Positions 44,701 to 53,800 of a stretch of 64,000 nucleotides of DNA are shown here, in pieces. The stretch lies in assembly GCA_017383485.1 (NCBI GenBank), contig JAFNXM010000036.1, positions 1-64,000 of the forward strand, written 5' to 3'. A program made the translations under genes and the position numbers. Each line of letters opens with the position of its first letter. Within the stretch, counting starts at the first letter, position 1. The notes beneath the pieces are model-generated. The model worked only from the letters and a program-made list of their open reading frames with translations. It was not told where the DNA came from and did not search any database. Source of the DNA: Bacteroidaceae bacterium. Its GTDB lineage: Bacteria > Bacteroidota > Bacteroidia > Bacteroidales > Bacteroidaceae.

Positions 44701-45811
44701 CTATCACTTGGAAATGCCTACGCAATACGAATATGCTACCTACTACGGCCGTGGTCCTATCAACAACTACAATGACCGTAAGACAGGCCAGTTCATCGAG
44801 CAACACAGCCACAGCATCTACGACAACATCATGTTGCCAAAACCACAGGACTACACCAACCGTGAAGACGTGCGTTGGATCTCTCTCACCAACAAGGCTG
44901 GTCATGGTGCTGTATTCGTAGCAGGCGGTCAAATGTCTGTATCTGCGCAGCCATGGTCTAACCTCGAGTTGCTCTACGCTCCTCACTTCTACCAATTGCC
45001 TAAGAGCTCGGCGACACACCTCTACCTCGACAGCAAAGTGTCCGGTCTCGGCGGTGCATCTTGCGGTCAGGGCGGTCCTCTGAGCCACGACCGTTGCTTG
45101 GCAAATGCTCACAACTTTAGCTTTATCATTCGCCCCGTGCTCGGCAACAATATGGCTGAACAAGCGAAGGTAACTACAGCGGGTGAAAAGCCTCTCACCA
45201 TCACTCGTAGCAATACTGGTGTCGTGGAAATCTCTTCTGTCGACAAATCTCGCACTATCATGTACAGCCTGAATGGTGCTAAGAAACCTACACAGTATAC
45301 TGGCGCAATCAATCTGCGTAATGGCGGTAAGATCAAAGCTTGGTATGCAGACAACAAGGCTATTGCCGTAGAAATGTCATTTAGCAAGATCGAAAGTGTG
45401 CCTCTCGTCGTGACCTTCTGCTCAAGCCAAGAACCTGGCGAAGGTGCTGATCGTCTCGTAGATGGTGATGTTTCGACAATTTGGCATACTGTATATGGTG
45501 TGACAGTAGCTAAATATCCTCACTGGGTAGACTTCGACGCTAGTGAAGTAAAGAACCTGAAAGGTTTCGTTTATACCCCACGTCAGAATGGACCTAACGG
45601 CCAGGTGAAGGATTATGAAATCTACGTTTCTCAAGACGGCAAGGAATGGGGCGAAGCTGTAATGAAGGGCACATTTGCTCGCGGCTCTGAAGCTAAGCGT
45701 GTGCTGTTCAAGACACCTATCAAGGCACGCTACATCCGTTTCCGCGCACTCTCTGAACAAAATGGTACAGACTTTGCAAGTGGTGCAGAATTTAGCGTAA
45801 TTGCTGACTAA
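41780..45811 (+). CDS. exported GH2 beta-galactosidase with C-terminal CBM32-like domain
   Basis: A 1343-residue glycoside hydrolase family 2 enzyme that removes terminal beta-galactose. ATG 41780 gives the signal peptide MRKSTLTLLLGCLALPISAD; a TTG two codons earlier is rejected. In order are the GH2 sugar-binding domain (about 50-280), the Ig-like domain, and the TIM barrel with acid/base Glu538 in WSLGNEAG and nucleophile Glu601 in ISEYAHSMGN. Then come the DUF4981 and Bgal_small_N domains (LGYHLEMPTQYEYATYYGRG), a chitobiase-C-like module (about 1140-1195), and an F5/8-type CBM32-like domain (SSQEPGEGADRLVDGDVSTI to the end). Codons are strongly biased, suggesting high expression. It probably acts in the periplasm or at the surface. 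Confidence 0.93.
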   Translation: MRKSTLTLLLGCLALPISADYEHPLQGFEYDATENLAPQGRNDWENPERVALNKQQPHAWFFNFENVDQARKVLPENSKYWKSLNGEWYFNWVGNPEERPVDFYKVDYDVTGWDKVQVPMNWNVVGIQKDGSQKYGTPVYSNQRVIFAHQVAVGDWKGGVMREPAKDWPTYKNRNEVGSYRRTFTVPADWAGRQVLISFDGVDSFFYLYINGKYVGFSKNSRNVAEFDITKYLVDGENVLAVEVYRHSDGSFLESQDMFRLPGIFRTVALSSKPQVQVRDLQAIPDFDANFVNASLAIDAEVLNLTGKSVKGYTIDYSLYAVELYGEKTTLVPGVNASVKVNDLAKGDADHAKVTMNVGAGVKKWSAEEPYRYVLVGQLKDKKGKVVETFSANVGFRKCEIKDTPASEDEFGLAGRYYYLNGKPIKMKGVNRHENSPERGHAITREQMEYEVMLMKRGNINHVRNSHYVCDPYWYYLCDKYGIYLEDECNIESHQYYYGDASLSHVPEFRNHHVARNMEMVYNNINHPSIVIWSLGNEAGPGKNFVEAYNAIKTVDTTRPVQYERNNDIVDMGSNQYPSIAWVQGAVKGNYGIKYPYHISEYAHSMGNAVGNLIDYWEAMESTNFFMGGAIWDWVDQAVINYDPKTGEKYWGYGGDFGDKPNDGMFCMNGIMRPDLSPKGQYFEVKKVYQNVGVKAVDIKNGVIEIFNKNYFVPLNDYQIVWSLYEDGECVLKDQYLTGPRMAVGPRQKQNYRFDLSGVQLNETSEYFVKVQFKLANNKPWAKKGYVQMEEQLLLKEATNVPSIAEGQSGTIETRTENGSIRVKGENFTATFSTEKGCLSQLAYNGFNVLKPGSEGVLLDAYRAATDNDIWVYQQWTNKGTHNLKHKVLNMTQTNGKNGELVLAFTVESQAPKYANILGGSSGRYSIVEKGEQLGENDFKFTTNQIYTVYPDGSVELQAAITSNAPNLILPRLGYHLEMPTQYEYATYYGRGPINNYNDRKTGQFIEQHSHSIYDNIMLPKPQDYTNREDVRWISLTNKAGHGAVFVAGGQMSVSAQPWSNLELLYAPHFYQLPKSSATHLYLDSKVSGLGGASCGQGGPLSHDRCLANAHNFSFIIRPVLGNNMAEQAKVTTAGEKPLTITRSNTGVVEISSVDKSRTIMYSLNGAKKPTQYTGAINLRNGGKIKAWYADNKAIAVEMSFSKIESVPLVVTFCSSQEPGEGADRLVDGDVSTIWHTVYGVTVAKYPHWVDFDASEVKNLKGFVYTPRQNGPNGQVKDYEIYVSQDGKEWGEAVMKGTFARGSEAKRVLFKTPIKARYIRFRALSEQNGTDFASGAEFSVIAD

Positions 45812-45843
45812 TCCCCTACTCTACTGAGCAGGAAAAAATAACG

Positions 45844-45886
45844 AACTCCTTTGCGCAAGGCAACTTGTGCAAGGGAGTTTTTTTTT
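45844..45886 (+). terminator. terminator of the beta-galactosidase
   Basis: Stem AACTCCTTTGCGCAAG with CTTGTGCAAGGGAGTT (two mismatches), loop GCAA, then a run of nine or more Ts. The following 45887-46174 contains no gene. Confidence 0.9.
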
Positions 45887-46012
45887 ATTCTTCTTTATGT
45901 AAAGCTATTCCAAGGTGCCTACCTTCTTGTTCTCCTTTGTGGAAAAGCGGACTGGAGGCGTCGAAAGTTTCAAAAAAAGTGCAAAGATAGAGTGCAACAT
46001 AAAATATAATCG

Positions 46013-46020
46013 TATATTTG
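46013..46020 (+). promoter_or_regulatory. -7 promoter element of floA
   Basis: TATATTTG about 155 bp before the floA start. Nothing else in 45887-46174 is recognisable apart from GAGGCGTCGAAAGTTTCAA near 45955, which resembles a worn 21-bp repeat unit. Confidence 0.45.
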
Positions 46021-46174
46021 TAACGACAAACCTCGTCTCGGCGCTGAGCGGCGGCACCTCTGCCCCACCCTGCCCAGTGTGGAATGTCGGCGGATAAACC
46101 TTGGCACAACGGCAACGGACGTGCGGGGTATTCGTCCTAACAGAATTTATTAACTTCAAAAAACAAACGTTATT

Positions 46175-47170
46175 ATGATTGACACAGCAATTTTTCCGGT
46201 GATTCTTGTGGTTGCCGTGGTAGTGATTCTTTCGATTTTCTTCCACTTCGTGCCCTTCTTCCTTTGGCTCTCTGCCAAGGTGTCTGGTGTGAAAATTTCT
46301 TTGATCCAACTTTTCTTGATGCGCATTCGTAATGTGCCGCCCAACATCATTGTGCCCAGTTTGATCGAGGCGCATAAGGCTGGTCTGCATCAAATCACGC
46401 GCGACAATCTCGAAGCGCACTATATGACAGGCGGTCACGTGCAACGCGTGGTGCACGCTCTCGTCTCGGCATCCAAGGCTAATATCGACCTTTCCTTTGA
46501 AAAGGCTACTGCGATCGACCTTGCCGGCCGCGATGTATTTGAAGCTGTGCAAACCAGCGTTAACCCCAAAGTCATCGATACTCCTCCCGTAGCTGCGGTG
46601 GCTAAGAATGGTATCCAGTTGATAGCCAAAGCGCGCGTCACAGTCCGTGCTAATATTCACCAATTGGTGGGTGGTGCAGGCGAAGATACTATCCTGGCTC
46701 GCGTAGGCGAAGGTATTGTGTCGAGCATCGGTTCGGCAGAGACTCACGAACAAGTGTTGGAAAATCCCGACTCTATCTCGAAGCTCGTACTCAGCAAGGG
46801 CCTCGACGCAGGTACTGCCTACGAAATCCTATCTATTGATATCGCTGATATCGACGTGGGTAAGAATATCGGTGCTACGCTGCAAATGGATCAAGCCAAC
46901 GCTGACAAGAATATCGCTCAGGCTAAGGCAGAAGAACGCCGTGCTATGGCGGTAGCGACCGAACAGGAAATGAAAGCTAAGGCTCAGGAAGCACGCGCAG
47001 AAGTTATCTACGCTGAAGCAGAAGTACCCAAGGCTTTGGCACAAGCACTGCGCGACGGCAATATGGGCTTTATGGATTATTACAAGTTAGAGAATTTGAA
47101 GGGCGATACAGCGATGCGCGACAATATCTCTAAGTTGACCAAAGACGATGTCAAGGGTATGCTGAAATAA
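46175..47170 (+). CDS. floA: flotillin-like protein FloA
   Basis: A 331-residue membrane scaffold of the FloA (UPF0365) family that organises membrane microdomains. One N-terminal hydrophobic hairpin ([20 protein letters not shown] and [11 protein letters not shown]) is followed by the conserved [20 protein letters not shown], the PHB-like region ([33 protein letters not shown]-like) and a coiled-coil ([20 protein letters not shown]) rich in Ala/Glu. It ends [18 protein letters not shown]. The match is end to end. It is monocistronic, with promoter and terminator. Confidence 0.95.
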   Translation: MIDTAIFPVILVVAVVVILSIFFHFVPFFLWLSAKVSGVKISLIQLFLMRIRNVPPNIIVPSLIEAHKAGLHQITRDNLEAHYMTGGHVQRVVHALVSASKANIDLSFEKATAIDLAGRDVFEAVQTSVNPKVIDTPPVAAVAKNGIQLIAKARVTVRANIHQLVGGAGEDTILARVGEGIVSSIGSAETHEQVLENPDSISKLVLSKGLDAGTAYEILSIDIADIDVGKNIGATLQMDQANADKNIAQAKAEERRAMAVATEQEMKAKAQEARAEVIYAEAEVPKALAQALRDGNMGFMDYYKLENLKGDTAMRDNISKLTKDDVKGMLK

Positions 47171-47215
47171 TATACCTTGTCACTATACCCGAAAGGGCTG
47201 ACTGAACTTTCTATG

Positions 47216-47242
47216 AAGGTGTCCCTCGTGGGCACCTTTTTT
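47216..47242 (+). terminator. terminator of floA
   Basis: AAGGTGTCCC pairs with GGGCACCTT (one bulge) around TCGT, followed by TTTT. Confidence 0.8.
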
Positions 47243-47330
47243 CGTGTCTGCAGGGTGGGGCACAGGGTGAAGGATCACCTGGCAAAAATCACCAAAATCA
47301 GAGGTCAGGACTTGGGCAAAAGAACTCCCG

Positions 47331-47440
47331 AAAAAAAAGCCTGATGTTTTTTGAAAAAGGTCTAATCTTTTTTTAACGAGGCGTCGCGAAAATTCAACGA
47401 GGCGTCGCGAAATTTTTACGAGCCGTCGCGAAATTTTCAG
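47331..47440. repeat. 21-bp phased array, cluster 7
   Basis: Inverted orientation: two A/T-tract units (GCCTGATG, GGTCTAATC), then three consecutive 21-bp units containing AACGAGGCGTCGCGAAAATT, AACGAGGCGTCGCGAAATTT and TACGAGCCGTCGCGAAATTT. It lies between floA and the SDR gene. The rest of 47171-47715 holds a terminator, a C/T-rich stretch and the SDR promoter, but no gene. Confidence 0.9.
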
Positions 47441-47638
47441 AACTAAAATTGCAATTTTTTTGAAGGGTAGGGTGGGGTGCTTTTTCTCCTTTTCCCCCAT
47501 TCCCACCCCTCCTCCTTTCTTCTCCATCTCTGCTCTATTTCTCCCGAAAAGTCACCTTTGTTGCACAGAAATGATATAAGTGAGCATAAAATTAACTCAT
47601 TTTTGCACAAAATACTTTTCTGTGTGCAGTAAAAACTC

Positions 47639-47646
47639 TATTTTTG
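47639..47646 (+). promoter_or_regulatory. -7 promoter element of the SDR/ALDH operon
   Basis: TATTTTTG, 70 bp before the SDR start codon. Confidence 0.55.
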
Positions 47647-47715
47647 CGCCCAAAATGCAGAAAAGGGGTATTTCATGACCTCAAAAATCCAACACAAAAA
47701 TAGAATATAAAGACG

Positions 47716-48561
47716 ATGTCTACGTTTAAGGGTAAAAAGGTACTGATCACCGGTGGTGCATCGGGTATCGGCAAATTGATGGGCGGTATGGCCCTCGACA
47801 AGGGTGCTGCGGCGCTCGTGATATGGGATATCAATCAGGCCAGTATTGAGCAAGTGGTCAGCGAGCTGGGTCAAGCAGCCAAGGCGCAGGGTAGGGCAGG
47901 GCGCGTGTATGGTATGCGCGTCGATGTGTCCAACCAAGCGATGGTGGCAGACCGCTATGAGCAAACCAAACGCGAGGTGGGCGAGATAGATATTCTGATC
48001 AACTCGGCAGGGATTATCACCAGCAACAAGACCTTTGACCAATGTACGCCCGACGAAATCAATCGCACGATGATGGTCAATGCTATGGCGCCAATGTACG
48101 TGGCGCAACAAGTCCTGCCAGATATGGTGGCGCGCAACAGTGGACACATTTGCAATATCGGTTCGGCTGGTGGTATGATTTCCAACCCCCGTATGAGTAT
48201 CTATGCGGCTAGTAAGTGGGCCACTATTGGTTGGTCCGACTCCGTCAGGATCGAATTGCGCGAAATGCGTAGCCGTGTGCGCATCACAACGATTGCGCCC
48301 TATTATATCACTACGGGCATGTTTGACGGCGTCAGATCGAAGATATTCCCCCTGCTCCGCCCCGAAAATGTAGCCTCCAGAATCCTCCGTGCCATCGAGC
48401 GCGACACAGCCTTCAAGATGTTCATGCCCTGGATCCCCTGTCCGCATCATTTCATCCGCCTATTGCAGGGCATTTTGCCTATCCGCGTCTTCGATTGGCT
48501 CGTAGGCCGTGTGCTGGGTATCTATCATACTATGGACCATTTTACAGGAAGAAAAAAATAA
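47716..48561 (+). CDS. short-chain dehydrogenase/reductase, SDR16C-like
   Basis: A 281-residue NAD(P)-dependent oxidoreductase. The cofactor motif is TGGASGIG, followed by NSAG, and the catalytic Tyr163 and Lys167 lie in IYAASKW, with Ser around 148 in NIGSAGGM. A hydrophobic C-terminal extension (FIRLLQGILPIRVFDWLVGRVL) resembles membrane-associated SDR16C/RDH-type enzymes acting on long-chain or retinoid-like alcohols. Its TAA shares its last base with the ATG of the aldehyde dehydrogenase. A two-step alcohol-aldehyde-acid conversion, or the reverse, is therefore likely; the substrate is unknown. Confidence 0.88.
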   Translation: MSTFKGKKVLITGGASGIGKLMGGMALDKGAAALVIWDINQASIEQVVSELGQAAKAQGRAGRVYGMRVDVSNQAMVADRYEQTKREVGEIDILINSAGIITSNKTFDQCTPDEINRTMMVNAMAPMYVAQQVLPDMVARNSGHICNIGSAGGMISNPRMSIYAASKWATIGWSDSVRIELREMRSRVRITTIAPYYITTGMFDGVRSKIFPLLRPENVASRILRAIERDTAFKMFMPWIPCPHHFIRLLQGILPIRVFDWLVGRVLGIYHTMDHFTGRKK

Positions 48562-49937
48562 TGATTGAGAATACTACACAACAAGAGATCTGCAGCATCG
48601 TCGGTCTGCAGCGCGAATTTTTTGCCAAGGGCGAGACACTCGATATCGCCACTCGCTTGCAAGCCCTCAAAGCCCTGAAGGCAGGCATCCTGAAATACGA
48701 GAAAGCCCTGGCCGAGGCGTTGTGGCAAGACCTGCATAAGAGTTACGAGGAGGCTTATCTGACCGAGATCAGTATAGTCCTGGGCGAAATCAAAAATCAC
48801 ATCAAGCACCTGAAGTGCTGGGCTAGACCTCAACGAGTTTGTACGCCGCTCAAGATGTTCCCATCGCGTAGCAAGGTCATCAGCGAACCTTTGGGCTGCA
48901 CCTTGATCATTGCGCCGTGGAACTACCCCGTGCAACTCCTGCTCACCCCCCTTGTAGGCGCCATCTCGGCTGGTTGTACCGCCATTCTGAAACCTTCGCC
49001 CTACGTGCCACATGTGTCGCGCGTCTTGGAGGAATTGATACGCGAAACCTTTGCCCCCGAGCATGTCGCCCTGGTGCAGGGCAATCGCGAAGTGAATACA
49101 GCGCTACTCGCCGAACGCTTCGACCTCATTTTCTTCACTGGCAGTCCCGCTTTGGGTAAGCACGTGATGCGTGCCGCTTCGCAAAATCTCACACCCGTAG
49201 TCCTGGAACTCGGCGGCAAGAGCCCCTGTATCGTAGACCGAGATGCCGACATCGCTATGGCAGCCCGCCGCATCGCCTGGGGTAAGTGTCTGAACGCCGG
49301 GCAAACGTGCATTGCGCCCGACTACTTGCTGGTGCACCACGAGGTCAAGGAGGCGCTGATTTCTGCCTTGGCAAGCGAATTCAAACACCTGTTGGGCGAA
49401 GATCCACGTGAGGCAGAACACTACGTACGTATAGTCAACGAGCGCGCCTACGACCGCCTGTTGGGCTACTTCGGCGACGGCACGATCGTATTCGGCGGTC
49501 AGCACGAACGCAGCGAGCGCTATATCGCACCAACCATACTGGACGGCGTCAGTCCCGACAGTGCGGTGATGCAGGACGAGATCTTCGGCCCCATCTTCCC
49601 CGTGCAAACGTTCTCAGACACCGACGAGGCAATACAATTCGTTACCCAGCGCGAAAAACCCTTGGCCCTGTATTATTTGGGCAAGAGGGGCGCCAAACGC
49701 GTCCTGCGACACACTTCATCAGGCGGCGCCTGCATCAACGATACCATCATGCATATTGTCAACGAGCACTTGCCATTCGGTGGGGTAGGGATGTCGGGCA
49801 TGTCGTCCTACCACGGCGTGGAATCCTTCAAGGCCTTCTCTCACCGTCGCGCCGTAGTCACGACACCGACCTGGTTGGATTTGCCCTTCCGCTACATGCC
49901 CTACACCTTCTTCCGTTGGGTGAAGCGCATCTTGTAG
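48561..49937 (+). CDS. aldehyde dehydrogenase, class 3-like
   Basis: A 458-residue NAD(P)-dependent aldehyde dehydrogenase. The start is fixed by the TAATG overlap with the SDR gene; a longer frame inside that gene is rejected. Catalytic Cys250 lies in NAGQTCIAPDY and the general base Glu216 in LELGGKSP. Other marks are IAPWNYPVQLLLTPLVGAIS, FTGSPALGKHVM, EIFGPIFPV, and the class-3-like C terminus LPFGGVGMSGMSSYHGVESF followed by a hydrophobic tail (LPFRYMPYTFFRWVKRIL) that may attach it to the membrane. This fits a fatty-aldehyde type of ALDH3, acting with the upstream SDR. Confidence 0.92.
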   Translation: MIENTTQQEICSIVGLQREFFAKGETLDIATRLQALKALKAGILKYEKALAEALWQDLHKSYEEAYLTEISIVLGEIKNHIKHLKCWARPQRVCTPLKMFPSRSKVISEPLGCTLIIAPWNYPVQLLLTPLVGAISAGCTAILKPSPYVPHVSRVLEELIRETFAPEHVALVQGNREVNTALLAERFDLIFFTGSPALGKHVMRAASQNLTPVVLELGGKSPCIVDRDADIAMAARRIAWGKCLNAGQTCIAPDYLLVHHEVKEALISALASEFKHLLGEDPREAEHYVRIVNERAYDRLLGYFGDGTIVFGGQHERSERYIAPTILDGVSPDSAVMQDEIFGPIFPVQTFSDTDEAIQFVTQREKPLALYYLGKRGAKRVLRHTSSGGACINDTIMHIVNEHLPFGGVGMSGMSSYHGVESFKAFSHRRAVVTTPTWLDLPFRYMPYTFFRWVKRIL

Positions 49938-49968
49938 CAGGTCCTTCGATACAAACTAACTATAACAT

Positions 49969-50013
49969 ATAAAGTGTGGCACAAGCGTCAAATCTTGTGC
50001 CACACTTTATTTT
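49969..50013. terminator. terminator of the SDR/ALDH operon
   Basis: A perfect 17-bp stem (ATAAAGTGTGGCACAAG and complement), 8-base loop, then TTTT. Confidence 0.93.
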
Positions 50014-50044
50014 CGTAGAATCGTCAAATATCAAGAATATTGCT

Positions 50045-50052
50045 TAACTTTG
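50045..50052 (+). promoter_or_regulatory. -7 promoter element of the SpoU methyltransferase gene
   Basis: TAACTTTG. It overlaps the start of the longest reading frame (50050), so translation must begin downstream, at 50158. Confidence 0.6.
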
Positions 50053-50157
50053 TACCGAAGTCTGCACTTGTGCGAAATATGTCTGCTGGGCAGCACAGAG
50101 CACGTATTGTGCACAGATTTTACCAGTATCAATATTTACCTATCAAAACCCTGCGAT

Positions 50158-50742
50158 ATGCGCAAGAAGGAAATCGAAGAACTTTGCAGGATGACGGTCG
50201 AAGAATTTCGCGCCGCCGAGAAATTGCCCTTGGTCATCGTGCTCGACAATGTGCGCAGTTTGCACAACGTCGGCAGCGTGTTTCGCACAGCCGATGCCTT
50301 CTGCCTGGAACGTGTATGTTTGTGTGGCATCACCGCCTGCCCGCCGTCAGCAGAAATTCATAAAACGGCACTCGGCGCCGAGGATACCGTAGAATGGAAG
50401 TACTATGCCGATACAATGGACGCCGTGCGTGAATTACACGACGCCGGCTACACCGTGTTGGCTGTGGAACAGGTAGAAGGTAGTCTGAAGTTGGGCGAAT
50501 TCCAGGCAGAACCCGGAGAACGCTACGCCTTGATCCTGGGCAACGAGGTCAAGGGGGTGCGACAAGACGTGGTCGATGCCTGCGATCAAGCCCTGGAGAT
50601 ACCACAATACGGCATGAAGCACTCGCTCAACGTCTCTGTGACCGCAGGTATCGTGATGTGGGAAGTCAGTCAGGCTATGCGCCAAAAAAGTCTGGCAGAA
50701 GAAGTCTTTTCCAAACTCAGCAAGAATCTCTCCTTGAAATAA
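50158..50742 (+). CDS. SpoU/TrmH-family RNA 2'-O-methyltransferase
   Basis: A 194-residue SPOUT methyltransferase. It begins MRKKEIEELCRMTVEEFRAA. The trefoil-knot motifs are LVIVLDNVRSLHNVGSVFRTADAF (motif 1, with N and R conserved), ALILGNEVKGVRQDVVDACD (motif 2) and EIPQYGMKHSLNVSVTAGIV (motif 3). There is no N-terminal substrate-binding domain of RlmB type, so a tRNA or unspecified rRNA target is possible. A weak hairpin (AGAAGT...ACTTCTTTT, 50748-50776) follows the gene. Confidence 0.88.
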   Translation: MRKKEIEELCRMTVEEFRAAEKLPLVIVLDNVRSLHNVGSVFRTADAFCLERVCLCGITACPPSAEIHKTALGAEDTVEWKYYADTMDAVRELHDAGYTVLAVEQVEGSLKLGEFQAEPGERYALILGNEVKGVRQDVVDACDQALEIPQYGMKHSLNVSVTAGIVMWEVSQAMRQKSLAEEVFSKLSKNLSLK

Positions 50743-50855
50743 AATAGAAGTGCTGAACTCAGGAAAAAACTTCTTTTAGCAAAAAGCCAACTTCCCAATA
50801 CCCCGTAGAAAATATAATACCTAAATATTCAATCTTAATTAATTCATTTCCCATT

Positions 50856-53800
50856 ATGAGAAACTTTTATCGCGTTTTATCATTAGCGGTATTCGCTGTG
50901 ACTACTCTCGCAGCATGGGCAGCATCGCCATTCAAGACGACCTCTATCGTCGATGGCAAATTTGCTGCTAATACCACTTGGTACACGATGCAAATTGGTA
51001 CCAGTCAGCACATCATTTCCGACAATGCAGGTGCTAGTAAGATTTCCCTCACCAAGGTTTTGACCGACATGAGTGATGCCGACTTGTGGTGCTTTGTTGG
51101 TGACGACACTAATGGCTACAAAATCTACAACAAGCAGGCTGGTACAAGCAAAATCTTAGCTTCTAGCAAAACGATGAAGGCTTTGGCTGGTTACGGCGGC
51201 ACAGGTGGTAGCACTTATCCCACTATGCAGGACGCAAACAACTTGCCCTCGGGATATGTCGGCACTTGGGACCTTCAGAAGTCAGACAAATTGGCTGGCG
51301 TCGATGGTTATTTCGTGATTCTGCACGGCACAAACTATGCGATGAACAACTTTGGTGGCATCGGCGACTTGGCTTTTTGGGCAGAAGGTATGGATGCTGG
51401 TTCGACAGTGACCTTTGGTTTTGCCGAAGGTACAGTAGAAATCAACGCGGCTAATGGTACTTTCACCGCAAGCAATGCTACTAAGACTTGGCACGCTGTG
51501 TGGGAAAGCAACGAGTTGGCTGGTTTCTCGCTGAATACAGGTCAGAACAATATGACTACAGATGGTGGCTATATCGCAGCACACTCTGGTACTTCAAATA
51601 GTTGTACACACACTTTGACAGCACCTGATGGCATGTGCATCGCAGGTTATAGTTTCGACATGAAGAACCGTAACGGCGACAATAGTTATTCTGAAAACAT
51701 CATCACTGGTAGCAAGACCTACAAGAGTTCTACAACCAGTCAACACGTAGAAGTGACAGGCCTGGAAGACCGCACGGCATCTTTCCAACAGACCGGCTCA
51801 AACAAAGGTGTCATCTTCAGCAATTACTTCGTGACCTTGCGTCGCTCGACCGTTGAGGCAGAACCACAACAAGACTTGTTCATCACAAAAAGTGGTCAGA
51901 CACCTTTCCGTATCCCTGCTATCGCAACTGCGGCAAATGGCGACCTCTTTGCAATCTCAGACTACCGTCCTTGTGGCAGTGATATCGGTTATGGTGAAGT
52001 AGATATCATGTGCCGTATCTCAAAGGATAATGGTGCGACATGGGGCAACCAATTCTGTGTAGCAGATGGTAAGGGTGGCAATTCTAACCACATGACTACA
52101 GGATATGGTGATGCTGCAATTGTAGCAGACTGCGAAGAAAATAAACTACTCGTGATGATGGTTTGCGGTCGCACCGTATGTCACAATGGTCGTTGGGATG
52201 TATCGAAGATAGGCAATGCTTCTGCCGATGCAGTGAACCGTGTGGCTCGTGTCTACTTTACTTACAACGAAGCTACAGGTCAGTGGGAAAAGGGTGAAAT
52301 CACCGAAATGACAGACCATATCTATTCGCTCTTCCTCGACGGACAAACACCTACAGTAACTTCTATGTTTATCGGTTCGGGTAAGATCTGTCAAAGCCGC
52401 CTTATCAAAAAAGACAAATACTATCGTCTCTACTGCTCAATGTGGACTCGCGATGGTGGTAACCGTGTGATCTATTCTGACGACTTTGGTGGCAGTTGGA
52501 ATGTCCTTGGTACAATTCACGATCGTCCAGCTCCCGGCGGTGATGAACCTAAGATCGAAGAATTGCCCGATGGTTCTGTATTGCTGAGCACACGTGCCAG
52601 CGGTGGCCGCATTTTCAACGTGTATACTTATTCAGACCAAATTTCTGCTACAGGTAATTGGGCAGTAAGTGTAAGTTCTGGTGCGAGCAATAATGGTGTG
52701 GTAGCATTGAGCAACTCTACCAACGGTGAAGTGATGTGCTTGCCCGTTACTCGTAAGTCTGACAATAAAGATATGTACCTGCTCCTGCAATCTGTGCCAT
52801 TTGGTTCAGGTCGTGCTAACGTAGGTATTTTCTACAAAGAGTTAGAATCTGTAGAAGATTTCGTAAACCCCACAAACGTAGCAAAAGACTGGGACGGCAG
52901 TCACCAAGCAAGTTATATGGGTTCGGCTTACTCTACGATGAGTTGGCAAGCTGACGACAAGTTGGCATTCCTCTACGAAGAAGAAACCCATGGTGGCAGC
53001 TATACAATCGTTTATAAAAATTATACAATCGAACAGATCACCGATGATGCCTATACCTACAATGCCAATGTAAATCGCTACGCATTTCTGGCAGAAGGTA
53101 TCGAAGCAAAAGCCAATTCGCTGAAATCAGAAAATGCTTATGTCGGCTGCGTAGACCCTGCTGCCGTAGAAAGTTTGAATGAGGCTATCAAGGTGTTCAA
53201 AGCGAATCCTACTAAGGAAGGTTATGATGCGCTCAACAAGATGATTGCTTCTTTGCCTACCATCGAACTTCAAGCCGGCCACTGGTATCGTCTGCGCAAC
53301 GTGGAGCGTTCTAGTGCTACGCTCTACTTGACTCCCGAAGCCAGTCGTTTCACTGCTAAGGTGGCGGATAAGGCTGATGCCGACCAGGTGTTTCAATTTG
53401 TAAACGCTGCAACGGCTGGTCAATACTATCTCTACAATGGCAACTTCGGTCTGTATCTGGGTAAGCTCGGTGCTAACGAGACAGAGCCCGCAGTGCACTC
53501 TACAACAACCGATGCAGGGGTGTGGAGTATTGTACCCTCGACTGATGGTCAGAGCCAGGTGAACTGTGTGAACAAGACCGGATCTAATCCAGGTTTGCAC
53601 TTGGCTGGCGACAACACTCGCCTTGTGCCTTGGACTTCTACGGCACCCGCTTCATTGTGGTTCATCGAACCTGTGACTACATACAACGTGTCGGTGCCTG
53701 AAAGTGGCTATGTGACAGTAAACCTCCCCTTCGCCGTGAAAATGGCTGAGGGCGTGAAGGCCTATGTCGCTACCGGCGTGGATCAAGACAACGCTGCGCT

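Noticed and set aside
45950-45985. Worn 21-bp repeat unit (GAGGCGTCGAAAGTTTCAA)
   Set aside because: It resembles unit R but is a single diverged copy without a neighbouring unit in register, so I did not count it as an array.
45905-46753. 282-codon minus-strand frame overlapping floA and its upstream gap
   Set aside because: floA is a full-length match on the other strand, and the frame has no promoter or motif.
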